Part shown: piece after piece, positions 20,601 through 33,674 of the stretch | Numbering within the stretch: position 1 is the first letter of the stretch | Layout of the letters: every line of letters starts with the position of its first letter | NCBI GenBank assembly: GCA_024349245.1 | Contig: JALDNG010000541.1 | Coordinates: forward strand, 1-64,000 | Direction: 5' to 3' | DNA: 64,000 bases | Origin: Neodontobutis hainanensis | Lineage: Eukaryota; Chordata; Actinopteri; Gobiiformes; Odontobutidae | Notes under the pieces: model-generated | What the model saw: the letters and a program-made list of their open reading frames with translations, nothing else | Told to the model about the DNA's origin: nothing | Databases searched by the model: none | Translations under genes and position numbers: made by a program

Positions 20601-23450
20601 GGAGCGCGTTTCGGGCCATTTGGAGTCGACGGGAACCCCCTTTGAAAGTGTTTTTTTGCAATACCCGGGCCGACCTGAAGGTGGCGCTGTGGAGCGGGAG
20701 TGCTGGGAAGGTGGAGGGCCACGCGGGGTGTGGTGTGAATGGTGTGAGTGGGTTTGGTTAAGGTTAGGCCCTCGGCTGGGCTCTTAGTCGAAGTCAGAGG
20801 AGGGTCAGAACTGGTTATAGGTTAGGGTTAGCGTTAGGGTTGGGGACATGGTATAGGGTAAAAACCCATGCCCTCACCACCGCCTTGAATTACTCCGGCT
20901 AGGAAGGGTGTAGAGGGCTGAAATTTTGTGAGCGTGCTCCCCTCGTTGTGAGCTTTCCAACGAGGTGTCATACGTTGGGCCGGGACCTCGGGAAGGTCAT
21001 GACCCAAAATTGACCTTTTGCTCATCACCGGCTTGAATATTTCCAGCTAGGAAAAGCGTGCGCTGAGATTCGTGAGCCTGTTCCTCTCGCCGAGGGCTGT
21101 CCGCAGAGGGGTCGTACGTCCGAGTGAGAGCTACGGTCCCGGAGTTGTGGTGAGTCGGGGGTCCCCATTGTAAGTCAATGGGGGCGTGCCGGAGGTGTGA
21201 AATTTGCCAAAGTGTTTCCCCGCCAAATCCGCTCCAGGGAAAGTGCTTAGGAGCGCGTTTCGGGCCATTTGGAGTCGACGGGACCCCCCTTTGAAAGTGT
21301 TTTTTTGCAATACCCGGGCCGACCTGAAGGTGGCGCTGTGGAGCGGGAGTGCTGGGAACGGGTGGAGGGCCACGCGGGGGTGTGGTGTGAATGGTGTGAG
21401 TGGGTTTGGTTAAGGTTAGGCCCTCGGCTGGGCTCTTAGTCGAAGTCAGAGGGGAGGGTCAGAACTGGTTATAGGTTAGGGTTAGCGTTAGGGTTGGGGA
21501 CATGGTATAGGGTAAAAACCCATGCCCTCACCACCGCCTTGAATTACTCCGGCTAGGAAGGGTGTAGAGGGCTGAAATTTTGTGAGCGTGCTCCCCTCGT
21601 TGTGAGCTTTCCAACGAGGTGTCATACGTTGGGCCGGGACCTCGGGAAGGTCATGACCCAAAATTGACCTTTTGCTCATCACCGGCTTGAATATTTCCAG
21701 CTAGGAAAAGCGTGCGCTGAGATTCGGTGAGCCTGTTCCTCTCGCCGAGGGCTGTCCGCAGAGGGTCGTACGTCCGAGTGAGAGCTACGGTCCCGGAGTT
21801 GTGGTGAGTCGGGGTCCCCATTGTAAGTCAATGGGGCGTGCGAGGTGTGAAATTTGCCAAAGTGTTTCCCGCCAAATCCGCTCCAGGAAAGTGCTTAGGA
21901 GCGCGTTCGGGCCATTTGGAGTCGACGGGACCCCCCTTTGAAAGTGTTTTTTTGCAATACCCGGGCCGACCTGAAGGTGGCGCTGTGGAGCGGGAGTGCT
22001 GGGAACGGGTGGAGGGCCACGCGGGGGTGTGGTGTGAATGGTGTGAGTGGGTTTGGTTAAGGTTAGGCCCTCGGCTGGGCTCTTAGTCGAAGTCAGAGGG
22101 GAGGGTCAGAACTGGTTATAGGTTAGGGTTAGCGTTAGGGTTGGGGACATGGTATAGGGTAAAAACCCATGCCCTCACCACCGCCTTGAATTACTCCGGC
22201 TAGGAAGGGTGTAGAGGGCTGAAATTTTGTGAGCGTGCTCCTCGTTGTGAGCTTTCCAACGAGGTGTCATACGTTGGGCCGGGACCTCGGGAAGGTCATG
22301 ACCCAAAATTGACCTTTGCTCATCACCGGCTTGAATATTTCCAGCTAGGAAAAGCGTGAGCGCTGAGATTCGGTGAGCCTGTTCCTCGCCGAGGGCTGTC
22401 CGCAGAGGGGTCGTACGTCCGAGTGAGAGCTACGGTCCCGGAGTTGTGGTGAGTCGGGGGTCCCCATTGTAAGTCAATGGGGGCGTGCCGGAGGTGTGAA
22501 ATTTGCCAAAGTGTTTCCCCGCCAAATCCGCTCCAGGGAAAGTGCTTAGGAGCGCGGTTCGGGCCATTTGGAGTCGACGGGACCCCCCTTTGAAAGTGTT
22601 TTTTTGCAATACCCGGGCCGACCTGAAGGTGGCGCTGTGGAGCGGGAGTGCTGGGAACGGGTGGAGGGCCACGCGGGGGTGTGGTGTGAATGGTGTGAGT
22701 GGGTTTGGTTAAGGTTAGGCCCTCGGCTGGGCTCTTAGTCGAAGTCAGAGGGGAGGGTCAGAACTGGTTATAGGTTAGGGTTAGCGTTAGGGTTGGGGAC
22801 ATGGTATAGGGTAAAAACCCATGCCCTCACCACCGCCTTGAATTACTCCGGCTAGGAAGGGTGTAGAGGGCTGAAATTTTGTGAGCGTGCTCCCCTCGTT
22901 GTGAGCTTTCCAACGAGGTGTCATACGTTGGGCCGGGACCTCGGGAAGGTCATGACCCAAAATTGACCTTTGCTCATCACCGGCTTGAATATTTCCAGCT
23001 AGGAAAAGCGTGAGCGCTGAGATTCGGTGAGCCTGTTCCTCTCGCCGAGGGCTGTCCGCAGAGGGGTCGTACGTCCGAGTGAGAGCTACGGTCCCGGAGT
23101 TGTGGTGAGTCGGGGTCCCCATTGTAAGTCAATGGGGCGTGCGGAGGTGTGAAATTTGCCAAAGTGTTTCCCGCCAAATCCGCTCCAGGGAAAGTGCTTA
23201 GGAGCGCGTTTGGGCCATTTGGAGTCGACGGGACCCCTTTGAAAGTGTTTTTGCAATACCGGGCCGACCTGAAGGTGGCGCTGTGGAGCGGGAGTGCTGG
23301 GAACGGGTGGAGGGCCACGCGGGGGTGTGGTGTGAATGGTGTGAGTGGGTTTGGTTAAGGTTAGGCCCTCGGCTGGGCTCTTAGTCGAAGTCAGAGGGGA
23401 GGGTCAGAACTGGTTATAGGTTAGGGTTAGCGTTAGGGTTGGGGACATGG
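17641..23450. repeat. Subtelomeric satellite array, nine ~650-bp monomers
   Basis: Head-to-tail monomers; after the first, LINE-joined copy they start (GGGTAAAAACCCATGCC) near 18,264, 18,907, 19,543, 20,203, 20,856, 21,509, 22,157 and 22,808. Each carries an AGGTCATGACCC palindrome, an inverted CCCCATTG...CAATGGGG pair, and ends in degenerate telomere-like DNA (GGTTAGGGTTAGCGTTAGGG). Monomers are highly similar, differing mostly in homopolymer lengths. Reading frames inside are not conserved as proteins; I see no gene. The array stops inside a monomer at GGGGACATGG where LINE-d begins. Confidence 0.93.
20151..20200 (+). repeat. Perfect TTAGGG tract inside a satellite monomer
   Basis: In this monomer the usual GTTAGCGTTAGGGTTGGGGACAT stretch is replaced by about eight perfect TTAGGG units, then the monomer junction resumes. 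Confidence 0.9.
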
Positions 23451-23820
23451 TTTTTTTTTTTTTTTTTTTTTGTCTTTTATTTATCAAAAGATACAAAATT
23501 TAAAAGAAAGTTTTTGAACATACATTCAAAGGCAATATTTTATACAAAATCATATTTTCAACAAAGATTTGTTTTTTTCACTACTAGATTCCATGAAGTT
23601 TTAACTTAAACATTCTTTGACCATGTTAACTCAAAATTCCTTATTCGTTCATTTCGGGCAAGTGTCTATTTTCTTCTACTTTGGATTTTCCTTTAAGAGG
23701 TAGTGCCATTTGCAGTACATGTCTTGTTTTCCCATAATTTACATAGCAAAAGACTTTTGTACATTTTGCAAAAAAACATTGAGCTCTACATGTACATCAA
23801 AAACATATCTATTCTTTACT

Positions 23821-26800
23821 CTACATGGTGATATGATTTTTTTTTTTTTTTTTTTGGTTCAGAAATTTATGTCCAATTGTCCACTCCCGTGACCTTGATG
23901 AAGGTATTGTTGGTCTGAAAAGGTCCAGGAAACTGTTATGCGTGTGAGTAAATAAGTGTATGAGGTGTGTTCTTACCAATCCTTTGTATATGGTCCAATG
24001 GTCTACGGTTCTTTTTTCATATAAGTGGATATTCCTTACTATGAGTATGGTGTGTCTTGCCATGGCCAATAGAAGGTTGATGACTGCTGTGTTGTTCCGG
24101 GGTTGTTTTGGGGTTCCAAAAAAGATAAGCCATATTCCGTTCAGGATCCTTCCGTGAGTCGTTGGTGGGGGGAGTTTTAGGCCGAATCTCCGTGCCAAGA
24201 GGTCTTCTACTCGGGTCCAGAAGTGTTTGATGATCGGGCAGAGGGCCATGAGGTGCAGGAGGTCTTCCGGAGGTCCACTGCACACTGGGCATTCTCTGCC
24301 GTACTCCGCTGGGAATATCTTGTGTAGTGTTGTGCATGTGTATATTATTCTGTGTCTAAATTTTAAGTCAGTGTTACTGACCGCTGGTGCTGTGTACCAA
24401 TTCTGTATGTTGGCCCAGATGGATGCTGTGTCTTGTGTCGGGAATGTTTGTGACCATGTGTTCTCAGCGGCTGGTCTTTTGAATACTTTAGGCAGTAGTA
24501 TCTCATACGCTTGACGGGTTCTGATCCCGCTTAACCTTACATTTTCCCTCTGATGTGCACTGTAAAGTCCAGTCTGGGTTCCTCTCCTGGGTCTCTGCTA
24601 GGTACCGGCCCTGTCACTGTTGTATTCCACCTGTTCTCAACTGATTCCTTTACCCTTTGCAACATGTTTTGTATTGAAGCTCTTCTGAAACTTATGTTGG
24701 CTCTTTTAAAGCTTTCTCTTATTCTGTTTATGTCAATGTCCCCTTTTATCTAAAACGTCTCCTAAATGTTTCAATCCAGCCTTCTCGTAAAGTCCGCTGT
24801 ATATCATTTCTCCTCCGTCTGAGGCCTGTCTGAGGAGATCTGGGTTGTATCTTAAAGGCAATGCCCTGAGTTGTGTTGGGGTATGTATCACTATTTCCGC
24901 TTTTTGTCTGATTTCTTGCCATGCCTCCCAAACCTCCCTCTCAAAACACCCTATTCCGCTTCCTACATTTCTTGGTAGTAATTGGCACAGATTGTTTAAC
25001 TCATAATTTGAGATGCTTTTATGCTGTTCTCCAGAAATCCCTTCCATGGCGCTGTACATGTGGGACTGAGCATTTTACTCAAGAGTTTTATTCTTAATGC
25101 TTTCTTTTTTGTCGCTATGTCGCTCAGATTTAGGCCTCCATCTTTGTCCTTTCCTATTATTGTTTTGATTGCAATTTGTCCTCTGTTTCTTTTCCATAGA
25201 AAATTATTTATGAGTTGGTTGAATTTTTTGATGGTCTCTTCTGGCATGTCATACACCGTTAGTACATGTATTAGTTTCGATGTGCATAGTGCATTGAACA
25301 CTAACACTTTACCTTTTATTGTCAATTTTCTTAATTTCCATGAGTTTAATATTTTTTCTACTTTCTGAATCATCTCCTCCCACCTTTTGTTCTTGCACTG
25401 GTCTTCCTCCTTTCCCATTAGTATTCCCAAAACCTTATATGCCCCTGTCACTGTTTTAAGATTCCATTTGTTCGTTTCTTCTTTCGTTGTACCGCAAAAC
25501 GCTATTTGTGTCTTTTCAAAATTTACTTCTGCACCTGAGGCCAGACAGTACACATTTAGCTCATGTATGGCAGCATTTAAGCTGTCCATGTCTCTTACTA
25601 TTAAATTTGTGTCATCTGCATATTGCAGGATTTTACATTGTTCTCCGCTTGGCATTTCGATTCCTATTATGTCATTATTTTTCTTAATCATTTCTGCCAG
25701 TGGCTCGGCTGCTAGGCTGTATAAAAGTGAGGACAAGGGGCATCCCTGCCTCACTGATCTTTTCAGTGGAAAAGCTCCGGTTAAAAATCCATTGCATTTT
25801 ATTCTGCTTTTCGCACTTCCATATAGCACTTTTAACCAATTTATGAATCTCGCCCCAAAGTTGCATTCCTTCAGAACTTCCCACAAAACTGATGCTCCAC
25901 CCTGTCGAATGCTTTGCTAAAATCAACGCTTACGTGTATTCCTGCCGTGTTATGCATATGTTTGAGAATATATTTCATTGATATTGTAGTGTCTGAGATG
26001 TCCCTTCCCGGTATGCTGTATGCCTGTGTATTTGAAACCAATTTGCCAATGACTTTTTTCAGTCTGTTTGCTAGTGTTTTTGTTAAAATTTTGTAGTCCA
26101 CATTTAATAAACTTATTGGTCTGTAGTTTTCTAGTTTTGTTTCCTCCCTTTTTGAAGAGGAGGGTTACTACACTTATTGCAAAGGATGTTGATGTTCTAT
26201 TTTCTTTTCTATGTCTGCGTATACTGTGTGTAGAATAGGTGCCAGCTGGTGCATGAATTTTTGTAAAATTCTGCTGTTAGTCCATCTACTCCAGGGCTCT
26301 TGTTGTTATTCAAGCATTTCATAGCTATTTTTAACTCATCTATGGTGATAGGAGCGTCGCATTCCTCTGCCTCCGCCTTTTCCAATTTCCTGTCTAAATT
26401 TTTATTGTTGTGTCTAAGTAGTTTTGTGATATTCCTTGAGTTAAATAAGTTTGAATAGAAATTTTCTACTTCTTCTAGAATGTCCTCTGTTTCTGTTTTT
26501 CCTCACCTGTACCGCTGCTTACTAGTCTCTGTATGTATTGTTGTGTTTGTCTTTGTTTTTCTAAACCAAGAAAAACGCTGTTGATCTTTCACCTTCGACT
26601 GTGTATTGAGCTTTTGCCCTTACCATTGCACCTCTGCACTTTACTATTTCTTTTGCTCTAGACTTGCTTTCAATGTTTGATATTCCTCATCTACCTCCCT
26701 TCATTTTCAGCTAACTTATCACTTAAGCTTATTAATCTTTCTCTCATTATCCTTTCTTCCTCATTTTCTCTCCACCTCTTTTTTTTGCTAAAATTTATTG

Positions 26801-27666
26801 CCGTCTTTTTTATGCGTGTTTTTGTTTGTTCCCACCATTCTAAAGTGCTATTTAGTCCCTCCATCTCAGTTTTCAATTCTTTCAGCAGTCCTTCTATCTG
26901 TTTTATGAATAAATTGTCCTCTAGTAGGGAGTTGTTCATTGCCCATAGTCCTCCATTTCTTCGAGCCCCTGAGGTTACTAGGTTCACTGATAGTCTGGCG
27001 TGGTCGCTTAAACTTGACCATGTATGTGCGCACCACCCAGTGTGCGCACTAGGTTTGCAGAAAACAGACAGAGGTCAATTCTTGATTGCTTTAGTCTTCC
27101 TAATGCTACCTGTCTCCGTGTGAGAAAGTTCGTTTGTTTATATTTTGGCTTCTCCAGGCGTCTATTAGGCCTGTACTGCTCATTATGTTTTGGAGTTCTG
27201 TTCTACTTGTGTCATATTTATATGTATTGTTTTTGCTTATGTCTAGTTTGCTGAGTGTAGTATTGAAGTCTCCTATTATGATTGTTTTGTCATCAATGAA
27301 GTTTGCTATGTGTATAAAAATCCCTTCTTTCTGTTTCATTGTTTGGTGCGTATATGTTGATTAGCCTTAATTTAGATTGACCTGTGAAATCCAGGACTAA
27401 TAGTCGCCCTTGCTGACCTGAATATATTAAAGACGGGGTCCCTAGGGGACCTGGCTTTACTATTGTTGCCACCCCGCTTGATTTTGCAGTCCCTAAGGCT
27501 GCGTATACAGTTCCCACCTGCATTGCTTCTACTGCCTGTATGTGTTCCTGCCCCACCATGTTTCCTGCAGGCACAGAATGTCCCACTTGCAAGCATGTAT
27601 GACGCTGTATGTTCTTAATTGGCTACGCAAGCCTCGGGCATTCACGGAGACTAGGGACTGAGTCAT
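23821..27666 (-). pseudogene. LINE-d ORF2: APE endonuclease and reverse transcriptase, decayed
   Basis: From the ATG at 27,666 (context MTQS) to about 23,821, where the frame runs into an A-rich tail instead of the LDxNF-stop of other copies. Endonuclease residues are recognisable in pieces (IYAPN, GDFNTTLSK, a damaged EIDLCLF-type segment). Reverse transcriptase: SVDFSKAFDRVEHQF, RQGCPLSSLLYS, YADD at 25,611-25,622, open for 296 codons at 24,996-25,886. At the C-terminus the first cysteine pair reads CS/MPSVQ in different frames because of an indel near 24,290. At least seven frame breaks. Confidence 0.85.
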
Positions 27667-27697
27667 GCTGAGGGGCTTGGAGAGTTTCACCTAAATC

Positions 27698-29087
27698 TTA
27701 TTTATGTTTCTTTGTAGCTTTTCTCCCCTTCATTTTCAAAGTGTCTTTTCTTTTGTTCAGTTGTTTCTGAATCCATTGGCATTGGTTCTGCCTCAGTTCC
27801 GTGTGTATTTTCAGCGACGGATGGAGCTGGACTTAAGCGCACTGGTGTTAGGATGTGAGCTTTGATATTTGTGCTACACGTACATTACGCTGTTCTAGTT
27901 GCACTTCAGGGGTTTTCCCGGGTGTTTTCCCACTTCAGTGCTCAATTTCCTCCATATTGTTTTGCTCATTCCTTTCTCCGCTTTTCCTCAGCTCCAGGCT
28001 TTTGCTTCTGCGCTGTCTGGGAGTTCGGCTCCCTTCCGAGCCGCCCCGTCCGGGGTAGAACGTGGTGCCGGTCCACTGTTCCCCCTTCCCGGGTTCAACC
28101 TCCGTCGCTGTGGCCTTGGGGTAAGGCTCTGTTTTGCCCCCTGGCTAGGAGTCAGGCGAGAAGCCGTCTCTCTGTCCCGCTCCTGCACAGGCGCTCCACA
28201 CACCATGACGTTCTGCTCGTTTCTGCCTCCTCCTCCGTGAAGAGGTGTTGATGTATCTGCTCTAAACTCCTGCTCTCAGCCAGCCCTCGCATGTATATGA
28301 ATCCCCTCTCCGTGATCCCCTGTAAGATTAGTGTTGTTTTCCTATTGTGTGTTCTGCGTTCTGTGCATTCTCGCGCAATGGCCTTGATTTCCACATTTTC
28401 TACATAGAAATTCTGGACAGTCTCTATATCGTGGTCTGGCTGTAAACACCCTCTGCACACTTTAATTTGTCTATCGTGTATGACTCTGAAAAACTCTGGA
28501 CCAGCCGCTGTGATGAAGCGTGCGGAGTACGGCAGTGATTTAACAGTGTCAGTGAACTTTACCTTCACGTATCTGGTCCCATCTGCCACGTCCCGTCCCG
28601 GGCCACAGTCTCCGCCCGTACTCTGGACACCGCCGTGACTCCCCAGGCTTTCAGCTTGTCCTGGATTTTCCGTCCTCAATGTAGACCGGTAGTCCCATGA
28701 AAGACACCACCAGTTCGTCCTGTGTGATTTCTTTGCCGTGGATTCTGGCTTCTCCCACTCGAAAGCCATCTAAAAGTTTTTCCTTGGCTTGAGCTGATGT
28801 CACGGTCGCCGTATTTGTCCATGTTTATCATTCGGCACCCTGTAATGTTTCCACATGCTCCTTGGCGGCTTTGATTAGATTCATCGCCGTCACCTCTCCT
28901 CCAACAATGTCCAGTATTATAGTCATCTCTTTTCATCGTGTTTAAACTCTGATTTTCCCCTCCGTCTGTTTTCTTTCTTTCTGCTTCCTTATTTCCCTTG
29001 CTTTTCTCCTTAATTCCACTCTCCGGCTGTCGCCGTGCTCACCTCCATTTCCTGTTCCATTCCTCGTCCCGCTGAGCGTAAGCTCAT
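27698..29087 (-). pseudogene. LINE-d ORF1: CCHC protein, decayed
   Basis: ATG at 29,087 at the position homologous to other copies; stop at 27,698, 32 bases before the ORF2 start. The segment with RYVKVKFTDTVKSLPYSARF is conserved. Zinc knuckles are damaged: the first has CRGCLQPDH but loses its final spacing, and the second appears as NVEIKAIAREC. The tail is proline/serine/glutamate-rich. Multiple indels. Confidence 0.75.
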
Positions 29088-29366
29088 CAAAACGAAACTT
29101 AAGACGCTCCTCCACAGCAAACAGCGCTGGGAGGAGGTAAAGACACACTTAAACTCAAAAGTAACTTAAAGAGCAGCTTCAAAAACGCTGTTTAGTCTAC
29201 GAAAAAACGATAATCCTTTCTCAGGTTTCTCCTCTCACGCTGTACACAGCCGCTCTGTTCAAAGGGGGCGTGGTCTCACCACCGCCTTGAATTACTCCGG
29301 CTAGGAAGGGTGTAGAGGGCTGAAATTTTGTGAGCGTGCTCCCCTCGTTGTGAGCTTTCCAACGAG
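29088..29366 (-). other. LINE-d 5' UTR and truncated satellite monomer
   Basis: 29,088-29,276 is the conserved 5' UTR; 29,277-29,366 is the first ~90 bases of a satellite monomer, cut at CCAACGAGG and followed by telomere-like repeats. The UTR/monomer junction is at the same base as in subfamily 1, so the join predates the split of the subfamilies. Confidence 0.8.
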
Positions 29367-29394
29367 GGTTAGGTTAGGTTAGGTTAGGGTTAGG
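29367..29394 (+). repeat. Short telomere-like tract (TTAGG/TTAGGG)
   Basis: Mixed TTAGG and TTAGGG units, then the T19 tract of LINE-e. The TTAGG variants may be consensus errors. Confidence 0.85.
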
Positions 29395-29857
29395 TTTTTT
29401 TTTTTTTTTTTTTGTCTTTTATTATTCAAAAAGTACAAACAATTTAAAACAAAGAGATTTTGTGCTTACATTCAAAACAGACATTTTTTGCAGACTCATT
29501 GTTTCCAAAGGACTGGCTTCTTTTACCATTTAATTAGTTAACTTGACTTTGTCATTTCTGAACCATGCCAACTCAAATTACCAGTTTTGCATTTCCTTGA
29601 CAGATATTAAATGCTTACACTAGAGGTTTTGATTTTTGAAACCAGCTTCTGTTCCCTTTACATTTGTGTTTTTTTGTTTCCTTTCGTTTTCTTTTAGCTT
29701 TCTTGTGCACAGGAAAAACACATTGGTTTACATTTAATATTTGCACAGTAGTGATTTTTTTTTTTTTTTTTTTTTTTTCGTACATAAAGTCTATTAGTTT
29801 CTTTTTCTTCTTTTCTTTTTCTTAGTCTGTACTTTGTCCGTTGTGCTTGTTTGTAGC

Positions 29858-32800
29858 TCAGAAGTTCAAGTCTAATTGTTCTTGTCGGGTGACTGTTATG
29901 AACGTGTTGTGTGCCTGGAAACTGGCCAGAAAGCGGTCCTGTGTATGCATGTATAGGTGTGTGAGGTTTGTTCTTACCAACTTTGTATGTGTTCCAGTGC
30001 TCACCGGTTCTCTTTTTCATGTAGGTGGATGTTCCATTACTAGAAGTATGGTATGTCTTGCTATGGCAAGCAAGAGGTTTATGGCTGTTGTGTTTATTCC
30101 GGGCTGTTTTGGGATCCCGAACAAAAGACGCCAAATTCCTTCTGGGGTTCTTCCACTCGTTGTCAGTGGGGGTTGTTCTTGGCCGAATCTTCTTGCCAGG
30201 AGGTCTTCCAGTCGGGTCCAGAATCGTTTTACGACCGGGCAGAGAACCATGAGATGTAGTAGGTCCTCTGGGGGTCCTCTGCACACAGGGCACTCTCTGC
30301 CGTACTCCGCCGGGTGAATTTGGTGTAGTTGTATGCATGTGTATATTATTCTGTGTCTTAATTTGAAGTCAGTGTTGCTGACTGCTGGTGCTGTATACCA
30401 ATTCCATATGTGAGCCCAGATGAATGCTGTGTTGTGTGCTGGGAATATTTGTGTCCATGTATGTTCAGCGGCTGGTCTCCTGAGAACTCTTGGCAACAGT
30501 GCCTTGTATGCTTGTCGAGTTGTGATCTTGCTCAGCTTGATTTGTTTGCCGTTTATGGATATTGTGAAGTCTAATTTTGGCTTTTCCCTTTTGTCTGTAT
30601 TGAATGTTGATTTTTCAATGTTTGACCCCACTTGGCTGTGATTGTGTCCTTTACTTTTTGCATCATCCTTTGTACTGAGGTTTTCTGAAGTTTACTTTTG
30701 CTGTGCTGAAGCTTGACTTTATTTTGTCTATGTGGAAGTTTCCTTTCGTGTCAAAGATGTCTTTTAGAACCTTTAAACCTGCCTTCTCGTATAGTCCACT
30801 GTATATCATTTCTCTGTTGTTTGATTCCTGTTTGAGTAGATCTGGGTTGAATCTCAGTGGCAGTGAGTTAAGCTGCGTTGAGGTGGATATTGTTACCTCT
30901 GCTCGCTGTCTTATTTCTTGCCACGCCTCCCATACCTCCCTCTCAAAGCCACCCACCCGCGTTTCTGGCAATTGTTGGCATAAGTTGTATAGGTAGTATT
31001 CTGAAATGCTTTTGATGTTGTTTTCTAAGAAATGTTTCCATGGGGCTTCGCATGTGTTACTTAGCATTTTGCCTAGCAGCTTTATTCTAAGTGCTTGTTT
31101 TTTTGTTGCTATGTGATTCAGGTTTAGGCCCCTTCTTTTTCTTTTCCTATAATTGTTCTTATTGCAATTTGCCCCCTGTCTCTTTTCCACAAAAAGTTGT
31201 TTATGAGCTGATTGAATTTTTTGATTACCTCGTCTGGCATTTCGCATACTGTCAGTACATGTATTATTTTGATGTACATAGTGCATTGAACACTAATACT
31301 TTGCCTTCGATGTTAGTTTTCTTAGCTTCCATGAGTTTAGAGTCTTTTCCACTTTTTGTATTAATTCCTCCCACCTTTCCCGTCTGCACTGCTCTTCCTC
31401 TTTCCCATCAGCACCCCCAAGACTTTGTATACCCCTGTCGTTTTCCAGATTCCATTGATTTGTTTCTTCCTTTGTTGTGCCGCAGAAAGCAATTTTTGTT
31501 TTTCAAAGTTTACTTTTGCCCCTGATGCCATGCAATAAGTGTTTAATTCGTGGATTGCTGCATTTACACTCCATGTCTTTTACTGTCAGGTTTGTATCGT
31601 CTGCGTATTGAAGTATTTTGTATTTTTCACCGTTGGGCACTTCTATTCCTTTTATGTTTTGGTTTTCTTTATCATTTCTGCCAGAGGTTCGCTGCTATGC
31701 TGTAGAGGAGTGAGGATAGGGGACATCCCTGCCTCACTGATCTTTCTAGTGGAAATGTTCTAGTTAAGAAGCCATTGCATTTTATTTTGCTTTTTGCGCC
31801 CTTGTAAAGTCTTTTTAACCAGTTTATGAATTTTCCCCCAAAGCCGAATTTTCCTAAAACCTCCCATAAAAAGTGATGCTCTACCCTATCAAATGCTTTG
31901 CTAAAATCTATGCTTACGTGTATTCCTGCTGTATTGTGCATTTGTTTTAGAATGTACTTCATAGATAGTGTGGTGTCTGAAATGTCTCTCCTGGTATGCT
32001 GTATGCCTGTGTGTTTGAAACTATGTTACCTATGACTCTCTTTAGTCTATTTGCTAGAACCTTTGCCAGGATTTTGTAGTCTACGTTGAGTAAGCTTATT
32101 GGCCTGTAATTTTCAAGTTTTGTCGCCTCGCCTTTTTTGAAAAGGAGGGTTACTACACTGGTTGCGAATGATGTTGATGTTCTATTTTCTTGTTCCATGT
32201 CTGCATATGTGTTTTGTAGTATTGGCGCTAAGTGGTGCGAGAATTTTTAAAGAATTCTGCTGTTAGACCGTCAGCTCCGGCTTTTGTTGTTGTTTAGGCT
32301 TTTTATTGCTGCTTTCAGCTCGTCCATCGATATTGGGGCATCACACGCCGCGTCCCCTCTTCTATTTTTTGTTTAAGGCCCTTATTGTTGTATTTAAGTG
32401 ATTTTTGATGTGCCCGTGAGCTGAATAAGTTTGCATAAAAGTTTTCTGTTTCTTCTAGAATATCTTCAATTTCTGTTTTTCTTCTCCCGTACTGCTGCTT
32501 GTTAGTTTTTGTATGTATTTTTGTGTTTGTCTTTGTTTTTCTAACCCAAAGAAGAATGCTGTGGATCTTTCCCCTTCTACTGTGTATTGTGCTCTCGCTC
32601 TTATTATTGCTCCCTTGCATCTGGTTATTTCTTTTGCTCCAGTTTTGCTTTGAGTGTTTGGTATTCTTCATTTACCTCCCTCATTTTCCGCCAATTTGTC
32701 ATATAGAACTTGTAATCTTTCTCTCATTTTTCTTTCTTCTTCATTCTCTCTCCACCTCCTTTCTTTGCTGAAGTTTATAGCTGTCTTTTATTCTTGTTTT

Positions 32801-33642
32801 TGTTTTCTCCCACCATTCAATTGTACTTTTTGTTCCTCCCTCTCTCTCCAGGTTTTTGAATAGTTTTTCTATCTTTTTGATGAATGCTTTATCTTCTAGT
32901 AAGGAGTTGTTTAAGACCCACAGCCCCCCATTTCTCCGAGCCCCCGAGATTTTTAGGTTTAGTGCCAGCAGTGCGTGGTCACTTAAGATTGACCATTTGT
33001 ATTGTGCCTCGCCCAGTATGCGTACTAAGTTTGCTGATATTAGGCATAAGTCTATCCTCGACTGCTTTAGAATTCCTGTTACCACCTGTCTTCTTGAAAA
33101 GGCTCGTTTGTTTAAGTTTTGGCTTCTCCAGGCGTCAATTAGGCCTGTGCTGCTCATTATGTTTTGGAGTTCTGTTCTGCATGTGTCATATTTGTATGTG
33201 TTATTTTTACTTAAGTCCAATTTGCTGAGTGTGGTGTTGAAGTCTCCTATTATAATTGTTTTTTCATCAATGAAACTTGCTACATGTGTAAAGAACTTCC
33301 TTCTTTCTGTTTCATGATTGGGTGCGTATATGTTGATGAGCCTTAGTTTTATTTGTTCTGTGAAATCTAGCACTAGTAGGCGCCCTGTGAGTCTGAGTGT
33401 GCTATTACTGGGGTCCCTAGAGGCCCTGGTTTTATTATTGTTGCTACACCTCTTGCATTTGCAGTCCCTAGAGCTGCGAAGACTGTCCCCACCCGCATGG
33501 CTTCTACAGCCTGTACATGCTCATGCCCCCACCATGTTTCTTGTAAACATAGGATGTTCCAACTACTTGCATGTAAAACACTATGTATTCTGGTTTGGCT
33601 GCGTAGACCTCGGGCATTAATTGAGACTAGGGACTGAGTCAT
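29858..33642 (-). pseudogene. LINE-e ORF2: APE endonuclease, reverse transcriptase, C-terminal CCHC
   Basis: Same motifs as LINE-c ORF2: INARGLRSQ near the start, LQETWWGHE, GDFNTTLSK, SRIDLCLIS, SDHALL; SIDFSKAFDRVEHHF; YADD at 31,596-31,607; ECPVC...HLMVLC at the C-terminus, where 205 codons are open (30,017-30,631). Shares with LINE-a the one-base deletion next to EPLAEM (GGTTCGCTGC). More than six further indels, mostly shortened T or C runs. Confidence 0.87.
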
Positions 33643-33674
33643 GCTGAGGGGCTGTAAGAGTTTCACCTAGATTC

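Larger units (their letters stand above)
23451..29276 (-). mobile_element. LINE-d, Tx1/L1-type LINE (subfamily 3), full length but degraded
   Basis: T21 tract directly on satellite GGGGACATGG, 3' UTR to 23,820, ORF2, ORF1 and 5' UTR, then 90 bases of satellite monomer. Most diverged of the LINEs here and with the most frame breaks, so probably the oldest lineage. The 3' UTR (23,472-23,820) has an AATAAA signal before the tail and a second A-run at about 23,838; nothing else is seen there. Confidence 0.9.
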
